The notes under the pieces are model-generated. The model ran no database searches and was not told the origin of the DNA. It worked only from the letters and a program-made list of their open reading frames with translations. This document shows, piece after piece, positions 44,779 through 53,644 of a stretch of DNA of 64,000 nucleotides (positions are counted from its first letter, which is position 1; each line of letters starts with the position of its first letter). Source of the DNA: Rapidithrix thailandica. GTDB lineage: Bacteria; Bacteroidota; Bacteroidia; Cytophagales; Flammeovirgaceae. The stretch is from assembly GCF_039710355.1 (NCBI RefSeq), contig NZ_JBDKWZ010000020.1, forward strand, positions 78,974 through 142,973, read 5' to 3'. The translations under genes and the position numbers were made by a program.

Positions 44779-45978
44779 TTACTCTCTGATTTGGCCGTTG
44801 CCAAATACATAATATTTGTTGGTCACCAATTGTTCCAAACCCAAGGGTCCTCTGTGGTGCAACTTGTCTGTGCTAATGGCCAGCTCAGCCCCCACTCCCA
44901 TCTGTCCTCCGTCAGTAAAACGGGTGGAAGCATTGTGATAAACCGCTGCGCTATCTACCTGTTCCATAAAGCGAGCTGCTTTGTTTTTGTCACTCGTCAG
45001 GATAGTGCTGGAATGCCCTCCGCTGTATCGGTTAATTTTACCAATTGCTTCGTCCAATCCGTTTACCAAACCGATACAAGCTTTTAAAGCCAAAAACTCC
45101 TCGTACCAGATATCTTCAGAGGAAATTTTCTTTGCAGAAGTTAAATAAGGAAGCACTTTATCGCCTGCCAAAAGCTCCACTTGATAGGCAGTAAATACCT
45201 GCTCAAGGTCTTGTAGTTTGCTTTCCAGACCAGGCAAGTCCTTATCCACTAAAATTTTATCCAGAGCATTACAACCACTGATCTTATGGGTTTTGGCGTT
45301 GATCATCACTTTTTTGGCTTGCTCCCAATCCGCATCGCTCGCCACATATGCAAAATTATTTCCCCGGCCACTCACCAATACGGCACATTGCGCATGTTCT
45401 TTCACAAAGGCAATCAATTGCTCTCCTCCACGGGGTACAATTAAGTCCAGCTTTTGAGAAGGATTTTTCAAAAAGGCCTGTGTTTCCTGGCGGTTCAAGG
45501 TGAACAACTCTATCCAGTTCGTACTCAACCCATTTTCCTTCAAGGCTTCGTGCCAGCATTCTACCAAAGCTTTGTTGCTATGAATGGCTTCTTTACCGCC
45601 TTTCAGTAAAATTTTACTATTGGCTTTAAAAGCCAATACGGCCGCCTCAATGGTCACATCCGGGCGCGACTCGTAGATAATCATAATCGTACCGAATGGA
45701 GCCGTTTGGTTGACTACTTCCAGGCCATTCTCCAAGGTACGTTGAGAAATAGTTTTTCCTACGGGGTCCGCTTGCTCTCTAACTTGGCCCACGGCTTTTA
45801 TCATATCATCAACCTTGGCATTGTCCACTACAAGCCGGTCGTATAGAGCTTGATCTTCCCGCTCAAAAGCATCCAAGTCTGCTTGATTCGCTTGTAAGAT
45901 TTGACTCCGGTTTTTGTCGATCACTTTCATCATCGACTCCAACACTTTATTTTTCGTTTCGGTGCTTAATAGTTCCAT
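44779..45978 (-). CDS. proA: Glutamate-5-semialdehyde dehydrogenase
   Basis: 399 residues. It reduces glutamyl-5-phosphate with NADPH in proline synthesis. Aldehyde-dehydrogenase landmarks are GTIMIIYESRPDVTIEAAVL, KSNSKILLKGGKEA-like KANSKILLKGGKEAIHSN, VPRGGEQLIAFV, the catalytic Cys in KTHKISGCNALDKI, and GPLGLEQLVTNKYYVFGNG at the C-terminus. It is the last gene of a proC-proB-proA operon, 49 bases after proB, and ends at a hairpin shared with the hydrolase cassette. Confidence 0.96.
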   Translation of the reverse strand: MELLSTETKNKVLESMMKVIDKNRSQILQANQADLDAFEREDQALYDRLVVDNAKVDDMIKAVGQVREQADPVGKTISQRTLENGLEVVNQTAPFGTIMIIYESRPDVTIEAAVLAFKANSKILLKGGKEAIHSNKALVECWHEALKENGLSTNWIELFTLNRQETQAFLKNPSQKLDLIVPRGGEQLIAFVKEHAQCAVLVSGRGNNFAYVASDADWEQAKKVMINAKTHKISGCNALDKILVDKDLPGLESKLQDLEQVFTAYQVELLAGDKVLPYLTSAKKISSEDIWYEEFLALKACIGLVNGLDEAIGKINRYSGGHSSTILTSDKNKAARFMEQVDSAAVYHNASTRFTDGGQMGVGAELAISTDKLHHRGPLGLEQLVTNKYYVFGNGQIRE

Positions 45979-46027
45979 TGTACTGTTCCGGTTTTTTAAA
46001 ACATTTTCAATCCTATTCCTTTACGGC

Positions 46028-46816
46028 TCACAAGGTGAAGCGCGTACCCACTTCCTTACCGTCTACAATATCCACGATGACGTTTTCCAATTTACCGTTG
46101 GCAATAATGGTCGGAATATTCTTTTTGGCAGCTTGCTTGGCCACACAAAGCTTTGACTCCATTCCTCCCCGGCCTTCCGCTTCGCCTTTTTCCGATTCCT
46201 GAATGAAATGTTCCACCTTTTGATCTACGGTCACATGTTTAAACAGCCGGGTATGTTCATCATCCGGATGGCCATTGTACAAGCCATTCGTATCAGTCAG
46301 CAAAATCAACATGTCGGCACCGATCAACTCCGCCACCAGACTGGCCAACTCATCGTTGTCTGTAAATGTAGACATGGAAAGCGACACCGCATCGTCCTCA
46401 TTGGCAATGGGAATCACCCCTTCCGAAAGCAAGCCTTCATAGCAGTTGATCATATTTTCCCGGTGTTTTCCCGGATCGAAATCCCGCTTGGTGGCAAGCA
46501 CCTGAGCGCATCGCATCCCGTAATCCTGGAAAATATTATAATAATGGCGCATCATACGTGGTTGTCCGATAGCCGAATAGACTTGCCTGCGAATCGTCTC
46601 TTCTTCAATATCCACTCCCGTACTCAACACCTCTTTTCCCGCAATAACAGAGCCCGAAGAAACGAGCACGGACATGATTCCACGTTCATACAAGATGGCA
46701 ATCTGATCGACCAATTGTTTCAGGATGGTACCCACAATGCGATTGTCTTTATTGGTCATCACATTGGTTCCCACCTTGATGACCACTCGTTGGATGGGTT
46801 CACCGGTGTTAAGCAT
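46028..46816 (-). CDS. proB: Glutamate 5-kinase without PUA domain
   Basis: 262 residues of amino-acid-kinase fold. It phosphorylates glutamate, the first step of proline synthesis. Motifs: RVVIKVGTNVM, SVLVSSGSVIAGKEVL, SAIGQPRMM, VIPIANEDDAVS, LILLTDTNGLY and GRGGMESKLCVAKQA. E. coli ProB has about 367 residues because of a C-terminal PUA domain; here the chain ends after the kinase domain. The start overlaps the proC stop by eight bases, so translation is coupled. Confidence 0.95.
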   Translation of the reverse strand: MLNTGEPIQRVVIKVGTNVMTNKDNRIVGTILKQLVDQIAILYERGIMSVLVSSGSVIAGKEVLSTGVDIEEETIRRQVYSAIGQPRMMRHYYNIFQDYGMRCAQVLATKRDFDPGKHRENMINCYEGLLSEGVIPIANEDDAVSLSMSTFTDNDELASLVAELIGADMLILLTDTNGLYNGHPDDEHTRLFKHVTVDQKVEHFIQESEKGEAEGRGGMESKLCVAKQAAKKNIPTIIANGKLENVIVDIVDGKEVGTRFTL

Positions 46817-47624
46817 TGCTATACTCCTTTCCTAATTCCACAGCCCGTTCAAAAGCTGCATAAGCCGCTTCCTTAATTAATTCCTTTACATTATTGTCCT
46901 CCATCGAATCCAGAGCGGCCCGGGTCGTTCCGCCTTTGGAAGCCACTTTGTCCATCCAGGAATTCGGGTCCAGATCGGAAGAATTAAACAATTCCACCGC
47001 ACCGGCAAATGTCTGTCCGACCAACACTTTGGAGTCGTGGTCCGAAAAGCCCATTTTGAGAGCCGCTTCCAACATCGACTGCATAAAGTAAAAAATGTAA
47101 GCGGGTCCGCTTCCGGAAATACCCGTAGAAGCATCGATATCATTTTCGGTATCCAACAATACCGAACGGCCCGTGGTATCCAGCAAGCTTTCTACCGTGG
47201 ACAGCTCCAACCTCGACACTTCTTCCGAAGCAGTAAAAGAAGTCAATCCCATTCCTACTTTTGCCGGTAGGTTGGGCATTGCGCGTACCACTTTCTCTAC
47301 GCCCAGTCCATTTTGAATGGCCTCAATGGTGACTCCGGCCATCAACGATATAAAAATTTGCCCGGAGCTGACCAGAGGCCTCATCGCCTCCATCAACTCA
47401 TACGCATGGTACGGCTTGACGGCGATAAATACCACATCCGCCTTTGGCAGGCATTCACCCAACTTTTCGTACACATCGAAGTAACTGCGCTTTCTCAGCT
47501 CTTCCGTTTTGTCTTTTGCACTGTCAAGGATCATCAGATCCCGGTTTTTTAAGAATTTTGATTTAGATATAGCTTCGGCATAGGTCAAACCCATATTCCC
47601 TCCGCCAATCATAAGAACTTTCAT
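46809..47624 (-). CDS. proC: Pyrroline-5-carboxylate reductase
   Basis: 271 residues. The N-terminal NAD(P)-binding loop is MIGGGNMGLTYAEAI. The substrate region contains VVRAMPNLPAKVGMG, and ISGSGPAYIFYFMQSM with TFAGAVELF and SKGGTTRAALDSM complete the C-terminal dimerisation domain. It catalyses the last step of proline synthesis. It is the first gene of the proCBA operon; overlapping stop/start with proB shows tight coupling. Confidence 0.96.
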   Translation of the reverse strand: MKVLMIGGGNMGLTYAEAISKSKFLKNRDLMILDSAKDKTEELRKRSYFDVYEKLGECLPKADVVFIAVKPYHAYELMEAMRPLVSSGQIFISLMAGVTIEAIQNGLGVEKVVRAMPNLPAKVGMGLTSFTASEEVSRLELSTVESLLDTTGRSVLLDTENDIDASTGISGSGPAYIFYFMQSMLEAALKMGFSDHDSKVLVGQTFAGAVELFNSSDLDPNSWMDKVASKGGTTRAALDSMEDNNVKELIKEAAYAAFERAVELGKEYSNA

Positions 47625-48521
47625 ATATGAAATAATAGATTAGTTACACTTAATGAATAAGTCGTATTTGCTTCTGAACCCACTCTCGATTGACCTGGAA
47701 TATACGGTCTATTAGAGTAATATCTTGTATTGCATGTGCTTGTATTGAGGTTTTGATACTCGGATCAAACCTCACTTTTGAAGTGTTACGATGAGGTGCT
47801 GTCTGATGAAAAGCCATAAAGAGCCCTTAGAAAACCGTCCGGTTTTTCACAAAATAACACAGGTTACCCTGCAAAAAGCCCGATGACTTTCCCCCTAAAG
47901 AGAAGAGCTTCTTCATTGATTTTTTACAACAGCAAAAAATGCCTCAGTTACAAAACTCAGACGTGTTCGAAGTTTTGCAGATGTAAAACGGGACAATACG
48001 TAAAATCAACAATTTTATAAATCATGATAAGATCAGAACCTTTAAATTAGCTTCAAAATAAAGGTTTTATGAAGCAAAATGGCTTGCCAGGGGAACTTTT
48101 CCCCAGAAGAATTTATGTTGTTTGAACGGTTGAAGGTAGTCTGCTTTTTTGATGAAAAACTATCTTCGAAGAGTTAATCATTTAAGCAATAACCGGGTGC
48201 AAAACTAAAGAAGGATTCTTATTATCGAAAATAATTACCCAAAGAATTTAGGATTTTTCCGGTTTTAGACCTGCAAAAAACGGGTAATTTCAAGGGGTAA
48301 AACACGCTGATATTTTTTTGAGAAACCCTCCGAAATACCACTCACCAACTAACTGAAAAACAATAATTTACCCAAGCAATCAAAAAACCGGATACCCCCG
48401 ACTTTCCTTCTGTATTCAGCATAACTTTCCGGCAAGTAAATCATCATTTCAAAATTCAATACCTTTGCCGGGCTTTTCCATACAGTTGCCCCATTAAAAA
48501 ACAAATATTTATACCATAACA
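47625..48521. other. 897-base region without a recognised gene
   Basis: No credible coding frame longer than about 35 codons. It contains a small GGGGAA/TTCCCC hairpin near 48096-48110 and a TACCTTTG promoter element at 48460-48467 for the next gene. The proCBA promoter must lie at its left end but no consensus element was found. Confidence 0.45.
48460..48467 (+). promoter_or_regulatory. -7 promoter element TACCTTTG
   Basis: Perfect TAnnTTTG match 54 bases upstream of the SnoaL-like gene start. Confidence 0.55.
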
Positions 48522-48953
48522 ATGAAAACAGAGCACCAACAGAACCATCGCAAAGAATCAGTCATTTCTTATTTCAAAAAAGTAGACAAGGGCGATCTTA
48601 CGTACTACGATTTGTTTACAGAAGATGTCCAATTCTTTTTTCCGAAATTCGGTCTGGCCTGTGGCAAAAATGCCATAAAACGTTTTGGCAAAAACATTGG
48701 CCGTTTTTTGAAAAGTATTCAACATGACATTGAAAACTTTCACTACATCATTTCCGGAGACTCCGTTGTAGTGGAAGGGAAAGAAAACGGAGTCACTCAC
48801 GATGATAAAGCCTGGCCGGATGGAAATATTTCCCAAGGTTTGTTTTGTAGTGTGTTTGAATTCGAAGGGGATTTGATCAAACGGATGCATATATATGTAG
48901 ACCCTGATTTCACCTCTGAAGACCAAGATAGAATTCAGATATATAATCCATAA
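48522..48953 (+). CDS. SnoaL/NTF2-like small protein
   Basis: 143 residues. KESVISYFKKVDKGDLTYYDLFTEDVQFFFPKFG is the opening helix-strand pattern of nuclear-transport-factor-2/SnoaL-like cone folds, and SVVVEGKENGVTHDDKAWPDG followed by FCSVFEFEGDLIKRMHIYVDPDF is the usual end. Such proteins are small-molecule binding or isomerase-like; no function can be assigned. The gene is monocistronic, with its own -7 element. Confidence 0.85.
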   Translation: MKTEHQQNHRKESVISYFKKVDKGDLTYYDLFTEDVQFFFPKFGLACGKNAIKRFGKNIGRFLKSIQHDIENFHYIISGDSVVVEGKENGVTHDDKAWPDGNISQGLFCSVFEFEGDLIKRMHIYVDPDFTSEDQDRIQIYNP

Positions 48954-49234
48954 ACCAACATTTCAGAAATGAGGCCGGCAGCTCTCTGACCGAAGGTGCC
49001 GGCCCTAATTCAATGCCACCCCTCCTTGAAGCGCCTCTCTTTTCCATAGAACTTTTCACCCTCAATTCATCTAAAAAAAATCAATTTCACACTGGATTAT
49101 CTCCCTAGTTATCAGTAGATTTAAAACAGACACACGGGTACTATACATTCAAAAGATAAGGCAAGGTCTATCAGCCATAAAACTTCTCAAAGTTGCATAA
49201 GTGTCATAAATTTTAACCTTAATAAATTATTCTA

Positions 49235-50647
49235 ATGAGAGGGACAATACTTCAACCGTGGAATTGGCATACGCCAGAAACAGACTCTGAGGGCTTACGA
49301 CTGTGGGAGCGAATCAAACGCGATGCTGCTAACATAAAAGCACAAGGCTATACGGCCGTTTGGCTTCCTCCGGCCTCTATGGCTTGGACCTTTAATGGTG
49401 AAAAAGGAGTGGGTTATTCCATCTCCCATTGGAGCGAATTTGACGACACAAAATATGGCGATAAGGAGGACCTTGTCCAGGCTTGCAAGGCATTGCAAGA
49501 ACAAAATATCCAGGTGTATCACGACATCGTCCACAACCATCTGATTGGCGGAGAACAAGAGGAAGGGATTTGGTGCTTGCACGTAAAACAAAACAATAAA
49601 AACGAACCCGCTTTTCCCGGTGCCCAGTGGCACCAAAGGAATATTCACACACTTTTTCCTGCATTAGGTCTGGACCATGATCATTTTGATGCGGTGCATG
49701 ACGAATATGGCAACTGCTATGCCATCACCGGAAAAACTTTTGACCGGGAAGCCGCTCAGGACCCCCTATTAGGTTCGGACTTGGATTTTGATAATATTGA
49801 TTTAATTGAAAAATTAAAGTTTCACGGCAAAAAAAACCTGGATGAAATCCATACGGATGGCTACCGGTACGATGCCGTAAAACATATCCGGCCCAAAGGA
49901 ACCAAAACCTTTCACCATTCAATGCAAACGCATGCGAACAGAAACCTGTTCGGCTTAGGAGAATTCAGCGACTCAAGGATACATGAACTTCACAACTATA
50001 TAGCCAATACTTCCGGCATATTTTCCTTGTACGATTTTCCTCTTCAAAGAAAAATGGTCCATGCTTCTATCGTCCGGGACCACTTTGATATGGGTTCTAT
50101 CTTTCAAAATACTTTAGTAAAAGAACAACCCGTACTAGCGGTCACTTTTGTACACTCACACGATGACATGCCTCCTATTCACGATCAAGACCCCAGGGGC
50201 GAATACATAGGCGATTGGTTTATCTCTCAAGCCTATGCTTTAATACTTCTGCGTGACGAGGGCTATCCGGTGGTTTCGAATGTGGATACCATCCGGCATA
50301 AGGATATGCTCAAAAGGTATATGCTCCTCAGAACCCACTGCACCTATGGAGAGAGGTTTGACCGCTTTGATCATTATCACACAGTAGGCTGGTCCTTTAC
50401 CGGCAACTCCCCCTACGACAATAGTATGGCTGTGGTCATGACGAATGGTACCGTAGAGGGCTCCAAATGGCTCAAGACAGGCAAACCCTTCACCAGTTAC
50501 CGTGATTTTACGGATACAAGAGCAGAGGTCGTTACGACCAATACAGACGGCTGGGCAGAATTCAAATGCTCCCGGGAAAATACTTCCGCCTGGGTGGAAG
50601 AATCCAAATACCATTCTTTAAAAGAACAACTTTCGGAATTAGACTAG
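49235..50647 (+). CDS. GH13 alpha-amylase, cytoplasmic type
   Basis: 470 residues, no signal peptide. The barrel opens with GTILQPWNWHTPETDSEGLRLW and AQGYTAVWLPPAS, the pattern of subfamily 5 (bacterial cytoplasmic amylases). Conserved regions are VYHDIVHNH (I), DGYRYDAVKHI with the nucleophile Asp (II), LFGLGEFSD with the acid/base Glu (III) and FVHSHDDMP with the third acidic residue (IV). The GLGEFSD third region deviates from the usual GEYW pattern. It may cleave internal glycogen or maltodextrin. It shares little with the GH13 gene at 18.2 kb and is not its recent duplicate. It is convergent with the GH20 gene. Confidence 0.9.
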   Translation: MRGTILQPWNWHTPETDSEGLRLWERIKRDAANIKAQGYTAVWLPPASMAWTFNGEKGVGYSISHWSEFDDTKYGDKEDLVQACKALQEQNIQVYHDIVHNHLIGGEQEEGIWCLHVKQNNKNEPAFPGAQWHQRNIHTLFPALGLDHDHFDAVHDEYGNCYAITGKTFDREAAQDPLLGSDLDFDNIDLIEKLKFHGKKNLDEIHTDGYRYDAVKHIRPKGTKTFHHSMQTHANRNLFGLGEFSDSRIHELHNYIANTSGIFSLYDFPLQRKMVHASIVRDHFDMGSIFQNTLVKEQPVLAVTFVHSHDDMPPIHDQDPRGEYIGDWFISQAYALILLRDEGYPVVSNVDTIRHKDMLKRYMLLRTHCTYGERFDRFDHYHTVGWSFTGNSPYDNSMAVVMTNGTVEGSKWLKTGKPFTSYRDFTDTRAEVVTTNTDGWAEFKCSRENTSAWVEESKYHSLKEQLSELD

Positions 50648-50673
50648 GCCACTGAATCGAACAGGCCCAATCA

Positions 50674-50719
50674 ACACAGAAAGGCTTTTGTTGGGATAAC
50701 TACAAAAGCCTTTCTGTGT
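50674..50719. terminator. Strong bidirectional terminator
   Basis: Seventeen-base perfect arms at 50674-50690 and 50703-50719 around a 12-base loop, between the convergent GH13 and GH20 genes. Confidence 0.88.
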
Positions 50720-50747
50720 TTCGGGTAAAGGGAAAGAATCAATGCAC

Positions 50748-52817
50748 TTACTTCTGAGCCGGTTTCACGGAAAACCGCAACCCTTTCATATCCAAAGGCG
50801 CGAATGTAAACATCCAATTTTGGTACCCGGTGGAAGCCGGGATTTTCACAAAAACCTTGTTCCAGTCTTTTTTCAAAGCAATTTTCGCAGGCTTCCTTGT
50901 CCAATACAGTTCCTCTTTGGCCCAAGGGATTTCCTGATCTCCGGGTATTCCCCAACCTTCTTGTTTTTGGGTTTTCCAGCCCGGATTATTCCAAACGGGC
51001 CCTTCTAACTTTTTATCGTTCACCCAAACCTCTCCCCCATTGATGTCCCATTCCCCGTTGTGAGCAATGCCCGTATAAATCCGGTTGGCCCTCAGAGGCG
51101 TTTCAAAATTCAGCCATACTTCAATGTCCTTGTTTTGATCGCTATGTATGTAGGTCAAAGCATAAACGGTTTGACCCGCTTTCGCTTCCGGGTAGTATCC
51201 TCCCAGTTTATAGCGGTCTTTGATTGCCAAGGTGTTTCCCCGGGCTTGTTTCCATTGAAACAACTGGCCTTGATAAGTATATTCAGGTTTGATTTTCCGG
51301 ACAAAGTCATCCCCTTCATCTCCATCAAAAGGCCCGATCAATTGCCACTCCTTATCGCTTTGTCCTAAATATTGAAACGGTTTGTTCGAAAAATACCGCT
51401 GTTTATGAGCCACTAAGTACGTCTCAAATGCTGCAAAATAGCGAGCTGCTTCGCTTTCTTTTGGTGGTAAAGCCATCCAATAGGTTTGAGAAGCGGAACG
51501 TACATCTGCCGTCCAAGTACTCCAGGCATAGGTAAGTAAAGCCGGGTACACCGGATTTTGCAAAAAGGCATCTTCTTCCTTAATTAAATTGACATCCGGC
51601 CAAAGGCATAAAATCCCTCCCAATACTTCGTTCCCCTGTTCCGAACCAATGGGCTTAAAAAACAGGGTATTGATAAAAGTCATCGGCTCTCCTCCGTTGA
51701 TATAGCTGTTTCGGGAGTCGATTTCCCGGACACCTGTTCGCGTAGAAGAAGGTTTGGCCGATCCCCATACTTGTCTGATTACGCTGGATTTGGCTTCCAG
51801 CCCCGGATTCCAGATGACTACTTCACGGTCATGACCTTCAACAATATGAGTCATTTTGGAGATAAATTCTTCCGGGTTGGGAATATGGACTTCATCCGAG
51901 CCTATATGAATGATAGGCGCCAACTCTTTGGGGATTTCGCGAAAAAACTCTTTTAAAATTTCCTCCAAAGCATGCATTCCTTCCGGAGATTCCATTTTGA
52001 AACCCATTGCTTTGGTAAAGGAGTCGCTGTGGCCCGGCATATCGATTTCGGGAATCACCGTAATCATACGTTTACGGGCATAAGCCATCAGCTCTCTAAT
52101 TTCATCATAGCTGTAAAATTTGCCAGGATTGCGTGTAGCCCGGTGATTTTCAGCAGCAGTGAGCTGAGGATATTTCTTACTTTCTATTCTCCAAGCAGGC
52201 CTGTCGGTCAGGTGCCAGTGAAACACATTCAGTTTATATCTGGCCATCAGGTCCAATTGTGCCTTCAGCGAAGACATGCTTTGGTAATTACGCCCCACAT
52301 CGATCATGTATCCTCTGATGACATGTGCAGGTGCGTCCACTATCTCACAAAGGGAGATTGTACTGCCTTGATCCCCTGTTCTGAGCAATTGCCTCAAGGT
52401 TTGCAAGCCGTAATAAAACCCGGTATCCGTAGAGGCCTTTACTTGAATCCCTTTGTCGGAGACGTTCAATTCATACCCTTCTTCAGAAGCCATTTCTTTC
52501 TTTTGAAACCGGATAAAATAATCAGCTTCCGGATTTAATTCTATTCCGGCTTCATTGCTCACTTGATACAATTCATCTGTGATCAGTCGGCTTAGGGCAT
52601 TACCGGAAGCCACCCGGATACTTTTGACCAATACTGTTCCCTTATGCCAATCGACAGACTGTGGATAGGGAACCAATTTCACGGGTGCATTTTGAAGCTC
52701 TGCTACTGAAAACTTACTTTTAAACTGAGTGGAGTTGGCTCCTTGAGCAGAAGCCTTTGTAAAGAACCCGCTGAGTGTAATAATGAAGAAAGCATAATAA
52801 GTAATTTTTACATTCAT
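50748..52817 (-). CDS. GH20 family beta-N-acetylhexosaminidase, exported
   Basis: 689 residues with a signal peptide (AFFIITLSGFFTKASAQ). The N-terminal GH20b-like domain (about 45-160) precedes the barrel: RGYMIDVGRNYQS, LNVFHWHLTDRPAWR, VIPEIDMPGHSDSF and the catalytic pair Asp308-Glu309 in HIGSDEVH. A C-terminal beta domain (about 530-689, WLNFETPLRANRIYTGIAH, DINGGEVWVNDKKLEGP) may bind sugar. The enzyme removes terminal N-acetylhexosamines by substrate-assisted catalysis from chitin fragments, glycoproteins or murein. It has no sus genes beside it. Confidence 0.93.
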   Translation of the reverse strand: MNVKITYYAFFIITLSGFFTKASAQGANSTQFKSKFSVAELQNAPVKLVPYPQSVDWHKGTVLVKSIRVASGNALSRLITDELYQVSNEAGIELNPEADYFIRFQKKEMASEEGYELNVSDKGIQVKASTDTGFYYGLQTLRQLLRTGDQGSTISLCEIVDAPAHVIRGYMIDVGRNYQSMSSLKAQLDLMARYKLNVFHWHLTDRPAWRIESKKYPQLTAAENHRATRNPGKFYSYDEIRELMAYARKRMITVIPEIDMPGHSDSFTKAMGFKMESPEGMHALEEILKEFFREIPKELAPIIHIGSDEVHIPNPEEFISKMTHIVEGHDREVVIWNPGLEAKSSVIRQVWGSAKPSSTRTGVREIDSRNSYINGGEPMTFINTLFFKPIGSEQGNEVLGGILCLWPDVNLIKEEDAFLQNPVYPALLTYAWSTWTADVRSASQTYWMALPPKESEAARYFAAFETYLVAHKQRYFSNKPFQYLGQSDKEWQLIGPFDGDEGDDFVRKIKPEYTYQGQLFQWKQARGNTLAIKDRYKLGGYYPEAKAGQTVYALTYIHSDQNKDIEVWLNFETPLRANRIYTGIAHNGEWDINGGEVWVNDKKLEGPVWNNPGWKTQKQEGWGIPGDQEIPWAKEELYWTRKPAKIALKKDWNKVFVKIPASTGYQNWMFTFAPLDMKGLRFSVKPAQK

Positions 52818-53025
52818 ATTGATCCGTTTGTTAAATATACCCCATTACTAAAAAGCATCCCACCCAAATTTCAAAGCAGGAAAAGAAACTCCTTAATTTT
52901 CATATTAAGAAAATAAAAAACTTTTAATTATCATTACAATCATACAAAAATTAATAAAAACAACAATTAAATATTAACCAAAAGTAAACTTTGAAAATAT
53001 AATTTTCTTTACAGGAAAATGAATT

Positions 53026-53033
53026 TACCTTTG
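53026..53033 (+). promoter_or_regulatory. -7 promoter element TACCTTTG
   Basis: Perfect TAnnTTTG match 25 bases before the XRE-cupin regulator gene, implying a leader of about 20 bases. Confidence 0.55.
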
Positions 53034-53058
53034 TACACATCGCAAACACGTACAATTT

Positions 53059-53643
53059 ATGGATGTAAATGATTATTTAATTATCTGGATCGGGGCAAAA
53101 TTGCGAGAACTTCGCAAAGCAAAAGGCTGGAACCTGAGTGAGTTTTCCGAGAAGTCGGACATCAGCATTGCCATGCTTTCCAAAATTGAAAACGGCCGGG
53201 TTTTTCCAACTTTCCCTTCATTGCTTCAAATCCTCAACGTACTGGAAGTAGACCTGAACGAGTTTTTTAACGACTTACAAGTCAACAACAAGTTTCCCGG
53301 GTATATTTTCAAAAAGCGCAACGAATACCAAGCGATTCACAAAGAAGAATCCGAAGGCTTCAATTACGAAGTGGTTTTTGCGCATACAGTCAACCATTTT
53401 TCCATTGAAGTTTCTATGCTTACCCTCAACAAAGGGGCCCAACGGGAAAAAGTAAGTACGGAGGGGTATGAGTTTATCTTTCTGATCAAAGGAGAGATTC
53501 AATTCGAATTAGGAGAAAATACCTTCGAGTTAAGAGAAGGTGACTCTCTGTTTTTTGACGGCCGGTTAGCTCACGTACCCCATAATAGGCTCGATACGGA
53601 CGCGGTATTGTTAGTGATGTATTTCATAACCCAAATTCAATAA
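53059..53643 (+). CDS. XRE-family transcriptional regulator with cupin sensor domain
   Basis: 194 residues. An XRE helix-turn-helix (LRELRKAKGWNLSEFSEKS, ISIAMLSKIENGRVFPTFPS, about residues 14-65) is followed by a cupin barrel (about 105-185) with EGYEFIFLIKGEIQFELGEN and LREGDSLFFDGRLAHVPHN. Such regulators sense small molecules through the cupin. One base separates its stop from the start of the alcohol dehydrogenase gene, so the two are co-transcribed and the regulator probably controls that gene and itself. Confidence 0.92.
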   Translation: MDVNDYLIIWIGAKLRELRKAKGWNLSEFSEKSDISIAMLSKIENGRVFPTFPSLLQILNVLEVDLNEFFNDLQVNNKFPGYIFKKRNEYQAIHKEESEGFNYEVVFAHTVNHFSIEVSMLTLNKGAQREKVSTEGYEFIFLIKGEIQFELGENTFELREGDSLFFDGRLAHVPHNRLDTDAVLLVMYFITQIQ

Positions 53644-53644
53644 G

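Noticed and set aside
46208..46876. 222-codon plus-strand open frame
   Set aside because: Antisense to proB and the end of proC, both certain genes; the product is His/Ile-rich without recognisable motifs.
48050..48190. Short coding-like stretch (EEFMLFERLKVVCFFDEKL)
   Set aside because: Only about 25 codons, broken by a frame change, with no recognisable family; too weak to call a pseudogene.
51972..52538. 188-codon plus-strand open frame
   Set aside because: Antisense to the catalytic part of the GH20 gene; no own motifs.
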